Part shown: one piece after another, positions 44,796 through 52,735 of the stretch | Numbering within the stretch: position 1 is the stretch's first letter | Layout of the letters: each line of letters opens with the position of its first letter | Source: Halalkalicoccus jeotgali B3 | GTDB lineage: Archaea > Halobacteriota > Halobacteria > Halobacteriales > Halalkalicoccaceae | DNA length: 64,000 nucleotides | NCBI RefSeq assembly: GCF_000196895.1 | Contig: NC_014298.1 | Coordinates: 342,286-406,285, forward strand | Direction: 5' to 3' | Program-made: the position numbers and the translations under genes | The notes under the pieces: generated by a model | Told to the model about the DNA's origin: nothing | Database searches by the model: none | What the model saw: only the letters and a program-made list of their open reading frames with translations

Positions 44796-45089
44796 ATGTT
44801 GAACCTCTCCAATTCGGAGAGGTTTCCGAGAGCAATCTACGATCTCAAGGGGAACGACGGTTCGGAACACGGGCTGACTGAATCACAGTACATGTCACTG
44901 ATAAAAGCAAAGGAGATGGGCTATTACGACGTTCCTCGAGGGATCTCGCTATCCGAACTCGCTGATGAGCTCGGGGTCTCTCATCAGGCGCTGTCCGAGC
45001 GTCTCCGGCGAGGTCACGGGAGACTCATCGATCGGACTCTGAGTCCGAACGACAGGATCCAGGTCGAGATCCCATCACAGGGACAGTAG
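44796..45089 (+). CDS. HTH_10 (bacterio-opsin activator-type) small regulator
   Basis: The 97-residue protein is essentially the C-terminal HTH of Bat-family regulators: GLTESQYMSLIKAKEMGYYD, then PRGISLSELADELGVSHQAL and SERLRRGHGRLID. Full Bat proteins carry PAS/GAF sensors before this domain; here they are absent, as in stand-alone members or truncated copies. The region over the start contains a CCTCTCCAATTCGGAGAGG hairpin similar to one at 19981, which could affect translation or reflect a repeat insertion at the 5' end. Confidence 0.65.
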   Translation: MLNLSNSERFPRAIYDLKGNDGSEHGLTESQYMSLIKAKEMGYYDVPRGISLSELADELGVSHQALSERLRRGHGRLIDRTLSPNDRIQVEIPSQGQ

Positions 45090-45227
45090 CCACAAGAGAT
45101 CAATAGGCGTCTGTTTCTTCGGGCCGTCGTGTTTGTTTCTCTCTAAGATCACCACGGCTGAATCTCGATGCGCGTCGTCGCTTCGCCATTCGAAGATGTG
45201 AGCTCAACTACGATCTGAACGGTGGTC

Positions 45228-45433
45228 TTGAGTCTACTGACCGCGTCGCTACCGACTGGGGCGGCGAACAGTTCAAGTAGCTGGTCGGCAACCTCGAGAA
45301 CGAGAATGACCAAGAGGACGAGGTCACAATCGACGCGATCGCGAAGCCCGCACTCGCCGACGGCTACCGTTCCATTTCCCTATCTGGCGACCCGTCCATC
45401 TCGTGCTTGTTAGTGTCATATCCAGCTCAAGTG
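45228..45433 (+). pseudogene. Decayed gene fragment with internal stop
   Basis: The frame reads STDRVATDWGGEQFK, an in-frame TAG at 45278-45280, then LVGNLENENDQEDEVTIDAI and KPALADGYRSISL before losing similarity to protein. The composition is haloarchaeal. The family is not recognised. Confidence 0.35.
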
Positions 45434-45502
45434 AGCACTTAATTGAGGATCTCCCCCACAAGCCCCCCTTTACAATAGTGCTATGACGGCATAGAGGAGA
45501 TG

Positions 45503-45558
45503 GGACGCCCTTGACGTGCCTCGCTCATGGTTGGTTCTCGTGACTCATGGGGGCGTCC
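45503..45558. repeat. GGGACGCCC hairpin repeat, copy 2
   Basis: Perfect 8-bp arms GGACGCCC / GGGCGTCC around 40 bases. Partner of 42988-43043, with the same TGACGTGC block after the left arm. Confidence 0.6.
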
Positions 45559-45647
45559 TGCTCTGGATTGTTGTAGCTCCCCATTACTCGATTCTTTTAC
45601 TATCGGCAGGCGGTCCACTCCTCTGTTAGACACGTGCAGCGAAGTTA

Positions 45648-45851
45648 TCACGTAGGCAATGGCACAACCTGACTGTTAACCGAGACGGCGACGTACTGAT
45701 GTTCCCACTCGCGACGCCTGCGATCAGCGGCACATAGTAGCTCGTCTGCCGATCGACGTTGCCTTTCTCTATCGAGTCTCTCTCGATCAGTGCATTGAGG
45801 TTCTGGTACAGACGACTGTGAATGGCCTTCGTTTTGTAACGCATTGATCAC
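45648..45851 (-). pseudogene. PadR-type winged-helix remnant
   Basis: On the minus strand one frame reads HSRLYQNLNALIERDSIEKG then NVDRQTSYY, and after a shift another reads DRRRREWEHQYVA. These line up with HHGRLYPNLDTLVDKGLVEK, MDRRTNLYKL and DARREWEQQYL of the intact PadR protein at 48688. The start is also lost. It is a decayed paralogue. Confidence 0.6.
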
Positions 45852-46010
45852 AATGATGCCTGTCCCCAGGCCAGTACTACTACTCTCAGTGTCTCATTCA
45901 GTGAGGATTACTAGTTAGATATGCAATAATTGAATATGGTAATCTATCTTTATTTACTAGCACGTGACAGTGGTTTGCAAGGATAACAAGTCCACTAAGG
46001 GCGGGACAAC

Positions 46011-46649
46011 ATGAGCTACGGACCAACACAGCAAGAGAGCGACCAAGAATCGGGTGGATTGACCGAACCAGAGGCCATGATGAGCGAGGATATCAGCCAT
46101 CTGCCTGGATATAATGCACTCCAAGAACGGCTCTCGTCACCACTGGCTGGTCAGGGATTATCAAAAGAGACAATTTTTGATCTTCTGCGCAATCGCCGCC
46201 GTCGATATGTGCTACAGTATTTTGAGATGCAGGCGGAAGTAGTGAGACTGGGTGACCTCGCAGACGCACTTGCAGAGTGGGAGATGGAAGAGGAGGATGC
46301 CTACATCACCCACCAGGATCGGAAGCGCGCGTACGTCTCACTGTATCAGACGCACCTTCCGAAACTCGATGATGCAAATGTCATCGACTACAATCAACCG
46401 AGAGGCACGATCGAACTCGGACAAAATTTTCAATCTGTACAGAAGTATCTCCACCCCTCACACTCGGGGACGGTGTTTTGGGACCGTCTCTATCTGAGTG
46501 GAGGCTTCGTAACTCTCAGCATTCTGGGATTTGCTCAATTCACTGCATTTCCGTTTGTTGCTGTGCCTAATATTGCGTGGTTCCTACTGGTACTCTTCGT
46601 GTTCGGACCGATTGTCCTTACCCACTCGGTCGTTACTCATTCCAGCTAA
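46011..46649 (+). CDS. DUF7344-type regulator with C-terminal membrane helices
   Basis: The 212-residue protein has a disordered N terminus, then the DUF7344 winged-helix-like core (about 45-140): ETIFDLLRNRRRRYVLQYFE, AYVSLYQTHLPKLDDANVID. Two hydrophobic helices follow at about 162-205 (FVTLSILGFAQFTAFPFVAV and IAWFLLVLFVFGPIVLTH). A membrane-tethered regulator is implied. The preceding 100 bases hold an AT-rich stretch with ATCTTTATTTACT. The family is common in haloarchaea, but function is not established. Confidence 0.75.
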   Translation: MSYGPTQQESDQESGGLTEPEAMMSEDISHLPGYNALQERLSSPLAGQGLSKETIFDLLRNRRRRYVLQYFEMQAEVVRLGDLADALAEWEMEEEDAYITHQDRKRAYVSLYQTHLPKLDDANVIDYNQPRGTIELGQNFQSVQKYLHPSHSGTVFWDRLYLSGGFVTLSILGFAQFTAFPFVAVPNIAWFLLVLFVFGPIVLTHSVVTHSS

Positions 46650-46951
46650 TTTTCGGTGACCTCCTCCCATGTTTGTAGCGCGAGAATCTCATGCTGTAGT
46701 GTAAGGAGGAAAGTGGACAAATACGATCTGCTGGAGATGTTGTTAAACCAATGCAAAGGACGGTTTGGAATGGCACAATTATTGTATTTTGCTTCTCGAC
46801 TACGGAATTCATGCTTAAGAAAACGCTTAGCATTCATTCTACCTCACAAATCGATATCGAACGAATCGTCGCTACTGATCCGAATAGGATTACATCTTAT
46901 CAGATGGAATTTCAATAGAAAGTTGATAAGGATTCGTACTCAAGTGTTGTC
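46650..46951. other. Intergenic stretch
   Basis: About 300 bases between the DUF7344 gene and the GYD gene. No supported gene; the last 60 bases are AT-rich with a GATAAGGATTCG segment ahead of the GYD start. Confidence 0.4.
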
Positions 46952-47239
46952 ATGGCAAAATACCTTGTCCTTATCAGATTAGAAGAACATGTACAAAACG
47001 CCCAAGAATTAGCCTCCTTCTGGGGGGAGCTTCATGCTAAGCTGGAGGAAGACTTCGGTACAGAGGTTGAACATTCGTACGCTGTCTTAGGTGATGTCGA
47101 TTTCGTTATGATCTTTGACGCACCGGACCGAAATACAGCAGCACAAGCCGCGCTTGCGATCGGTAGCTATGGACTCGATACTCAAACGATGGAACTCATC
47201 CCAATCGAGGATTTCGCTGATCTTGTAACTGATTCCTGA
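46952..47239 (+). CDS. GYD/DUF3303-like domain small protein
   Basis: The 95-residue protein is a ferredoxin-like alpha/beta dimer of the GYD type: MAKYLVLIRLEEHVQNAQEL first strand, HSYAVLGDVDFVMIFDAPDR in the middle and TAAQAALAIGSYGLDTQTME near the end. The protein lacks an obvious active site. Such proteins are often regulators or minor monooxygenase-like proteins; the role here is open. Confidence 0.7.
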   Translation: MAKYLVLIRLEEHVQNAQELASFWGELHAKLEEDFGTEVEHSYAVLGDVDFVMIFDAPDRNTAAQAALAIGSYGLDTQTMELIPIEDFADLVTDS

Positions 47240-47454
47240 GTATTCAATAACTTAATAGCACGAGAGCAAAAGAGAGATCGACCCTTCTGCACATATTTCG
47301 ACGGGAGGAGAGTACTAGTGATACCCAGTATTGGATGAATGTCTCTTGAATCGATTTTAGAGGATCGCATGTCTTACCAGTGAACTCGCAGTAGAGTGGA
47401 TTTCATTTTTAACAAAAGCAATAGCGATGAGAGTTGCAGTCGGTGGTTAGACGA
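47240..47454. other. Intergenic, no gene seen
   Basis: Short convergent interval between the GYD gene and the broken FNT gene. Nothing beyond AT-rich runs. Confidence 0.35.
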
Positions 47455-48256
47455 TCAGTCGTCGTGATTTGCGGAATCTTCAACTGACTCTCCAGCGACA
47501 TGCGCACGACCTACTAGTCCACCGAAAAGCCATTCGCGAGGTGTTAACGGAGTGATCTGCTGTACATTTGCAAACTCCATTCGATTCTTACTTGTCTGAG
47601 CGTAGTTGATCAGTGTCACTAACACTACTCCACCTATCGTATTGCCGAGCAACACTGGAAGGAGAAAGTCAATTGTACCAACAATGATACCGATTCGATC
47701 TTCAAATACAAGGAATAACATCTCTGCGGCAGTAACGACGCTGTGGTACAGTCCAGCGGTTGGAATCGCAAGGAACGCGAGATACACGAGCACGAGTCGA
47801 AATGCAGTGTCGCGAGCGGCGAAATCGAGCCACACAACACCGGCAACAATAAATCCAGCAAACACATCTTTATAGAATAGGTCCCACCACGCCGTCCTAA
47901 TTCCCTCCATTCCAAATGTCGTCGCTGTTTCGACTGCTTCTGGAGTGAGAAGATAACCTAAGGGGGTACAGGATTCCGCTCGCGACTACTGCCTCCTCAC
48001 CAAAATCCGCTGCAAACGAGGCATGAAGCATGAAGGTCAGTGCGATCGCGAACCCAGCAGCGAGTCCACTGAAGAATAGCTCGCGAAATCCAAGCGTTAC
48101 TTCCTCACCCGCGGCCGCGACAACACGTTGAAAGATCTCATCAGCGGTGAACCGATCACGAACTGCTGACCCAGCTGCGGGCGCTCCGCTCTGGGCGTGG
48201 TCAACTGCCTTCCGGACTGCCTCTTCGCTGGGAGAGCCCTCCTCATCGTTCATCAA
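47455..48256 (-). pseudogene. Formate/nitrite (FNT) channel gene with internal deletion and frameshift
   Basis: Reading leftward, the first frame has the conserved N terminus SAVRDRFTADEIFQRVVAAA and EVTLGFRELFFSGLAAGFAI with helix 1, to ILYPL. It then shifts at the CCCCC run (about 47957-47961) and continues GYLLTPEAVETATTFGMEGI, RTAWWDLFYKDVFAGFIVAG and the last helices. The junction also lacks the segment between helix 2 and helix 4 (about 60-70 residues) that normal FNT proteins have, so a deletion is present as well. The product cannot form the usual six-helix pore. Confidence 0.75.
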
Positions 48257-48309
48257 CAGACTAAGGATTCCCTGTAGAATAATTCCGTCCCTTACTAGGA
48301 TGTGAAGAG

Positions 48310-48609
48310 GAGCCTCGAGAGTAGCTACGCTTGCTGTTTCTCACTACGCACGACATTGATTCTATTGCCATGGGTGCACACTCTCGTGGGCGACTCGCCC
48401 GATTCTTGCGCGAGTCGATTGCCGAGCAAGTGGCCCAGACTGCGTCAGTTCCCGTCCTTACGGTTCGATCAGAGGAAAACCACCACGAAGGCAACATTCA
48501 ATGGTCACTCGTTCGACCGCCGTTGGCCCTGTACCTAGACGACTTGCAGCAACGGTCTCGAACGGACAGAAGTCCCGTTGAGTCCAATACTGGTAAGGTA
48601 CTCAACTGA
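48310..48609 (+). pseudogene. Universal stress protein, C-terminal half only
   Basis: DIDSIAMGAHSRGRLARFLR then ESIAEQVAQTASVPVLTVR is the nucleotide-binding end of a UspA protein (G-x2-G-x9-S pattern). The N-terminal strands are missing; upstream sequence is the start region of the broken FNT gene. In haloarchaea FNT-like channels often neighbour Usp genes, so both were probably damaged together. Confidence 0.6.
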
Positions 48610-48639
48610 TAAATCTGTTTTCGCTCAGACACTCTTCCA

Positions 48640-48685
48640 GCGTATATTATGCAATAAATTGACAATAAACCTGATCAATATACGC
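48640..48685. promoter_or_regulatory. Inverted repeat before the PadR gene (candidate operator)
   Basis: GCGTATATT (48640-48648) and AATATACGC (48677-48685) are perfect 9-bp arms. The second arm ends two bases before ATG 48688. The position suits autoregulation by the PadR protein. Confidence 0.45.
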
Positions 48686-48687
48686 GT

Positions 48688-48978
48688 ATGTACGATCTTA
48701 CCGGCTTCCAGCGGGATTTGCTCTACGTTATTGGTGGACTAGACGACCCGCATGGCCTCGCGCTCAAAGCCGAACTCGAGGGATATTACGACACAGAGAT
48801 TCACCACGGACGGCTCTATCCAAACCTCGATACGCTCGTCGATAAAGGGCTCGTCGAGAAATTACAGATGGATCGACGGACGAACCTCTATAAACTCACA
48901 GCGCGTGGCCAGCGAGAAATCGACGCTCGTCGAGAGTGGGAACAACAGTACCTGCGCGATACGCTGAGCGCAGCCTAA
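48688..48978 (+). CDS. PadR-family transcriptional regulator
   Basis: The 96-residue protein is a PadR winged helix: LTGFQRDLLYVIGGLDDPHG, then LKAELEGYYDTEIHHGRLYP, NLDTLVDKGLVEKLQMDRRT and the wing NLYKLTARGQREIDARREW. It lacks a C-terminal dimer extension, as usual for the short haloarchaeal forms. A palindrome lies directly upstream. A decayed paralogue is at 45648-45851. Confidence 0.85.
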   Translation: MYDLTGFQRDLLYVIGGLDDPHGLALKAELEGYYDTEIHHGRLYPNLDTLVDKGLVEKLQMDRRTNLYKLTARGQREIDARREWEQQYLRDTLSAA

Positions 48979-48985
48979 ACAGCGG

Positions 48986-49360
48986 TTATCGGTCGACAGG
49001 CTCCGTATTCATCGCTGACGCTGCTTCATCGGTGAAAATCGCCGCGAGCTGATCCATCCGCGTCGAATCATACGCTGTTAGGTCGTATCGATTCCGATTG
49101 CTCCGATGGGTATAGATGTGTAGAATCTCAAGGTTCGCAGCAGTACTCAGAAGTTGGCCGAAGAGCTGGGGTTCGAATGGCGGATCGTCCCACATCGAAT
49201 ACAGTTGTTTTGCTGAGGCGTAGTTTCGCGTTGATTGTTCGAGAGCCTGTCTGAGATCTTCCGCATAGTGTTCAAGCAGACTATAGCGTTGAGGAGCAGT
49301 ATCGTGAAGCGCCTGAAGCTGCTCACCAAGCGAAGAATCTGCAGATTGCTCCGACGACAT
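48986..49360 (-). CDS. Hypothetical protein (124 aa)
   Basis: I prefer ATG 49360 (MSSEQSADSSLGEQLQALHD). The protein is mostly helical (YSLLEHYAEDLRQALEQSTR, then KQLYSMWDDPPFEPQLFGQL) with an end YDLTAYDSTRMDQLAAIFTD that resembles the last part of a winged helix. No family recognised. It is convergent with the PadR gene, 7 bases apart. Confidence 0.6.
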   Translation of the reverse strand: MSSEQSADSSLGEQLQALHDTAPQRYSLLEHYAEDLRQALEQSTRNYASAKQLYSMWDDPPFEPQLFGQLLSTAANLEILHIYTHRSNRNRYDLTAYDSTRMDQLAAIFTDEAASAMNTEPVDR

Positions 49361-49472
49361 CGTATTGAGTGAGATAACGGAGACACGCAGCAAAGAACAC
49401 ATTCTAGCAGACACATTCGCCGAAAGAGATTATATAGAGTGGCGTGCATGCAACTACTCGTAATACGTATCA

Positions 49473-49901
49473 ATGGTTTCAATTCCAGATCGTCTTCACG
49501 CGCTTATTACGTCTCGCCCGACCGAGACAGCGGGACACATGCAGATCGAGATTCCACAAGAGCTAGTCGAACAGGGGACGGTTAATCCAGGAGCAGTCTA
49601 TCAAGTCGCCGTGCTGCCTACGGAAACTGAGGACGCAGTAGACAACCACCAGAGCACAGCATCCACTGACGCTTCATCGTCTTCTTCCCCGGCAGAGAGT
49701 CCAGAGCCACCAGTCAACGAGGGTGAGATCCGAACAGTGACGATCGATACGCTCGGCGATCAGGGAGATGGAATTACTCGTGTCGAACGGGGATACGTAG
49801 TAATCGTCCCGGATGCCGAACCCGATGAGGAGGTAACCGTTGAAATCGAGACCGTCCAGTCGAACGTCGCCTTTGCGAGCGTCCTCGAACGAAGCAAATA
49901 G
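49473..49901 (+). CDS. TRAM-domain protein (142 aa)
   Basis: The C-terminal half (about 80-142) is a TRAM domain: EGEIRTVTIDTLGDQGDGIT, RVERGYVVIVPDAEPDEEVT, and VAFASVLERS. The N-terminal half (IPDRLHALITSRPTETAGHM, then IEIPQELVEQGTVNPGAVYQ) is another small beta-rich region, joined by a Ser-rich linker. TRAM binds RNA, and stand-alone TRAM proteins in archaea act as RNA chaperones. A fragment of a relative is at 24327-24566. Confidence 0.8.
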   Translation: MVSIPDRLHALITSRPTETAGHMQIEIPQELVEQGTVNPGAVYQVAVLPTETEDAVDNHQSTASTDASSSSSPAESPEPPVNEGEIRTVTIDTLGDQGDGITRVERGYVVIVPDAEPDEEVTVEIETVQSNVAFASVLERSK

Positions 49902-49970
49902 AGCCAGATCGTCAAATAGCTGCTACGTAGAGTGTATGGTTCGGATGCACAAGATCAACCAAGAGAGTGC

Positions 49971-50285
49971 TCAGCAACGCTCCCAGTTGACACCAATTGC
50001 ACCCGTGAGTTCCTCGATCAAGGGGTCGGTGAGCGCAACTGGATCAGGATCATCACTTGCAGAATAGTCCGGTGAGACATCAAAGATCTCAACAGTAACG
50101 AGCTGTGTGTCCGCTAAGTTCCCGTCATCGGCTTCGAGATCGAAGATAGTGCGACTGTAGATGACGATCGTCCGCTCACCCGAGACCTCGAGATGTTCGA
50201 TTCCTGTGTGCTCGAACGCTGTAAGAAGGTCAGTAGATTCGCCAAGCTGATACGAGATTGCTGACCACTCGTCGGTCTCCATCAC
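49971..50285 (-). CDS. Hypothetical protein (about 104 aa)
   Basis: The protein starts MMETDEWSAISYQLGESTDL (either Met) and has an alternating strand pattern (LEVSGERTIVIYSRTIFDLE, then DTQLVTVEIFDVSPDY) and a short helical tail. Acidic, soluble, no motif recognised. It is convergent with the TRAM gene. Confidence 0.55.
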   Translation of the reverse strand: MMETDEWSAISYQLGESTDLLTAFEHTGIEHLEVSGERTIVIYSRTIFDLEADDGNLADTQLVTVEIFDVSPDYSASDDPDPVALTDPLIEELTGAIGVNWERC

Positions 50286-50345
50286 AGAGGGTAATTAGAC
50301 GTTATGAGTATAGAGATTGGGTTCGATAAAGGGTGTTCCCTGAAT

Positions 50346-50411
50346 TGAGGCGCTAAGGCCCTCAGACTCACTCCCCCGATCGAGCGGCAAGGAAGGAGTC
50401 TTAGCGCCTCA
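50346..50411. repeat. Palindromic element related to the IS200/IS605 left region
   Basis: TGAGGCGCTAAG (50346-50357) and CTTAGCGCCTCA (50400-50411) are perfect 12-bp arms. The right arm with its GGAAGG-GTC lead and AGAACG trail matches 16911-16940 near the tnpA side of the intact element. It may be a small element mobilised in trans by such a transposase or a bidirectional terminator. Confidence 0.55.
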
Positions 50412-50510
50412 TGCGTCAAAGAACGCACTAGATTTCAGTAATTGAAACGATATTCAGGTTGTGATTAATTGAAGAAGGATTATAATTGTAGGAATGGGTA
50501 GTACAGAGTA

Positions 50511-50672
50511 ATGAACGAGTGTCCTCGGTGTGGAAAACAATTTCTCACCGCAGACGCCGCCAACGGACATCGAGCAATGTGCCCGGAGAAGCCTGATCGC
50601 GTCGTTCCTGACGACTGGCATCCCTCCTCTCACGGACGCTGGAGTGCCGATACAGACCCATCGGAGGTCTAA
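50511..50672 (+). CDS. Small single zinc-finger protein (53 aa)
   Basis: ATG 50511 opens MNECPRCGKQFLTADAANGH followed by RAMCPEKP. The C-x2-C-x12-H-x3-C spacing forms a C2HC zinc finger like those of many archaeal one-finger regulators. The tail (VVPDDWHPSSHGRWSADTDP) is polar. An AT-rich run (TTATAATTG at 50480-50488) lies about 28 bases upstream, a good TATA position. It may be co-expressed with the SMC-like gene 71 bases downstream. Confidence 0.65.
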   Translation: MNECPRCGKQFLTADAANGHRAMCPEKPDRVVPDDWHPSSHGRWSADTDPSEV

Positions 50673-50743
50673 TCAGCCGCTCATCGCTGATGAGAGCACA
50701 TCTGAATGCTTATTGAAGACCCCGTCGTAAAACAGACCACAGA

Positions 50744-52687
50744 ATGCCCTCACTTCAGAACACACCTGCCGCCGTCGACGTCGAGCATATCGGCGGCATT
50801 AACTCGACCTCAGTCGAATTCACACCCGGTGTCACCGTCCTCGCCGGCAGAAACGCAACGAATCGAACCTCCTTCCTGCAAGCGCTGATGGCCGCTCTCG
50901 GCAGCGACCGTGCATCACTCAAAGGCGATGCCGACCAGGGACGTGTGAGCCTTGCCCTTGACGATGAGACCTACACACGTGAACTCACCCGGACCGATAC
51001 CGGTGTCGCGTTTGCTGGCGATCCCTATCTCGAAGAGGCCCAACTGGCTGATCTGTTCGCGTTTCTCTTAGAATCTAATCCCGCTCGACGGGCCGTCGTT
51101 CGCAACGAGGACCTCCGAGAACTCATCCTGCGGCCGGTCGACGTCGAAGAGATTGAAGCCCGAATCAGCCAGCTGCAAGCCGAAAAACGCGGCATCGACA
51201 CCCAACTCTCGGAACTCTCAGATGCCAGCCGTGAGCGTGATTCCCTCGAAGAAGAACACGCACGCGTTACCAACCAACTCGAAACCACCGAGGCGGAACT
51301 TGAGGAGGCACGCAACTCCTTGGAGACGGCCCAACAATCTACGTCCGACTCCGAAAGTACGGGGTCTGACCAGCTCGATTCGCTCCGGAACGCACAATCC
51401 CAGCTTGAGGACGTTACCTACGATCTCGAAACCGAGCAGGAAAGCGTCGCCTCGCTCGAAGCCGAACAGTCTGAGCTCGAAGCCGAACAGTCTGAGCTCG
51501 AAGCCGAACTTGAGGAGCTTTCGGTTATCGATGAGGACGAAGTAGATGATCTCGCGAGTCAAATCGAGCAGATCCGTGGCCGAAAGCGAGAACTCGACGA
51601 GATTATCTCTCAACTCCAGACGGTCATCCAGTTCAACGAGCAGATCACTGAGGAAGGCGTCACGGATCTCCTTGGCGGAGAAGAACCGTCTGGGACGGAA
51701 GCAGATGGGGGTGCGATCACGGATCAACTGCTCGCGGACCAATCGGACGATGTCACGTGTTGGACGTGTGGCTCGCAAGTAGGTACTGAACAGATCGAGT
51801 CGACGGTCTCTCGCCTCCAAGACCTCCGCCAAGAGAAAGTCGAACGACGTAATGAACTCACCCGAGAGCTCGAAGAGCTCACCGCTCAACGAAAGGAGTA
51901 CACTAGTACGAGAGACGAGCGTGCGGAACTCGAACGAGCGCTTGAAACGGCTGTGGCAGAGCTTACTGACCGGACTGACCGAATCAGTGAACTCGAAGCA
52001 CGGCGTGAAGAGCTTGTAGAGAAGATTGAGGATCTCGAATCGGCCGTCGAAGCTGACGAGGATGACGAAGATCTCCTTGCGGCTCAAAAGGAGGTCACAC
52101 AGCTTGAACTCAAGCGTGATCGGCTTGAACGGAAACAGAACGCTCTCGCAGAGGATATCGAGAATCTCGAAGAGCAGCTTGCAGAACGCGATCAGCTCGA
52201 AGCCCGGCGCGAGGAGATCAACGCGGAGCTCGAAGAGCTCCGGACGCGCATCGAACGGATCGAGCGCGAAGCTATTGAAGCGTTCAACAAACATATGGAG
52301 ACGGTTGTCGACCTGCTGGACTACGGGAACCTCGCGCGTATTTGGCTCGAATACCGGAATCCAAAGACGAGTGGTAATGCAACCTTCGAGCTGCACGTAA
52401 CGCGCCAAACGGATGACGATACAACGTACGAGGATTCAGTCGGGCACCTGAGCGAGAGCGAACGTGAGGTCACCGGCTTAGTGCTGGCATTGGCGGGCTA
52501 TCTCGTCCACAATGTGCACGAAGAGATGCCGTTTATCCTGCTTGACTCGTTAGAAGCAATCGATTCCGAGCGTATCGCACAGTTGGTTGAGTATCTCAAG
52601 GAATATGCCTCGTATATCGTCGTTGCACTATTGTCTGAAGACGCGAACGCTCTCGACGATGACTACCAACGAGTTGCAGAGATTTGA
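50744..52687 (+). CDS. Archaeal SMC-related protein (Sph-like)
   Basis: The 647-residue protein has an Rad50/SMC layout: N-terminal ATPase lobe with a divergent P-loop GRNATNRTS (35-43), two long coiled-coil arms around a zinc-hook-like CWTC (339-342), then the C-terminal lobe with HLSESEREVTGLVLALAGYL (signature motif, LSES in place of LSGG) and PFILLDSLEAID (Walker B, about 596-607). The classical GK[ST] Lys is missing. This matches the archaea-specific SMC-related (Sph1/Sph2) group. It likely acts in chromosome or replicon maintenance. It is convergent with the Orc1/Cdc6 gene and a truncated copy sits at 20807-21529. Confidence 0.88.
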   Translation: MPSLQNTPAAVDVEHIGGINSTSVEFTPGVTVLAGRNATNRTSFLQALMAALGSDRASLKGDADQGRVSLALDDETYTRELTRTDTGVAFAGDPYLEEAQLADLFAFLLESNPARRAVVRNEDLRELILRPVDVEEIEARISQLQAEKRGIDTQLSELSDASRERDSLEEEHARVTNQLETTEAELEEARNSLETAQQSTSDSESTGSDQLDSLRNAQSQLEDVTYDLETEQESVASLEAEQSELEAEQSELEAELEELSVIDEDEVDDLASQIEQIRGRKRELDEIISQLQTVIQFNEQITEEGVTDLLGGEEPSGTEADGGAITDQLLADQSDDVTCWTCGSQVGTEQIESTVSRLQDLRQEKVERRNELTRELEELTAQRKEYTSTRDERAELERALETAVAELTDRTDRISELEARREELVEKIEDLESAVEADEDDEDLLAAQKEVTQLELKRDRLERKQNALAEDIENLEEQLAERDQLEARREEINAELEELRTRIERIEREAIEAFNKHMETVVDLLDYGNLARIWLEYRNPKTSGNATFELHVTRQTDDDTTYEDSVGHLSESEREVTGLVLALAGYLVHNVHEEMPFILLDSLEAIDSERIAQLVEYLKEYASYIVVALLSEDANALDDDYQRVAEI

Positions 52688-52735
52688 CTTGATTGAGTCA
52701 CAGATTTCACAGATTGTCAAAAATAGTTGAGAGGG

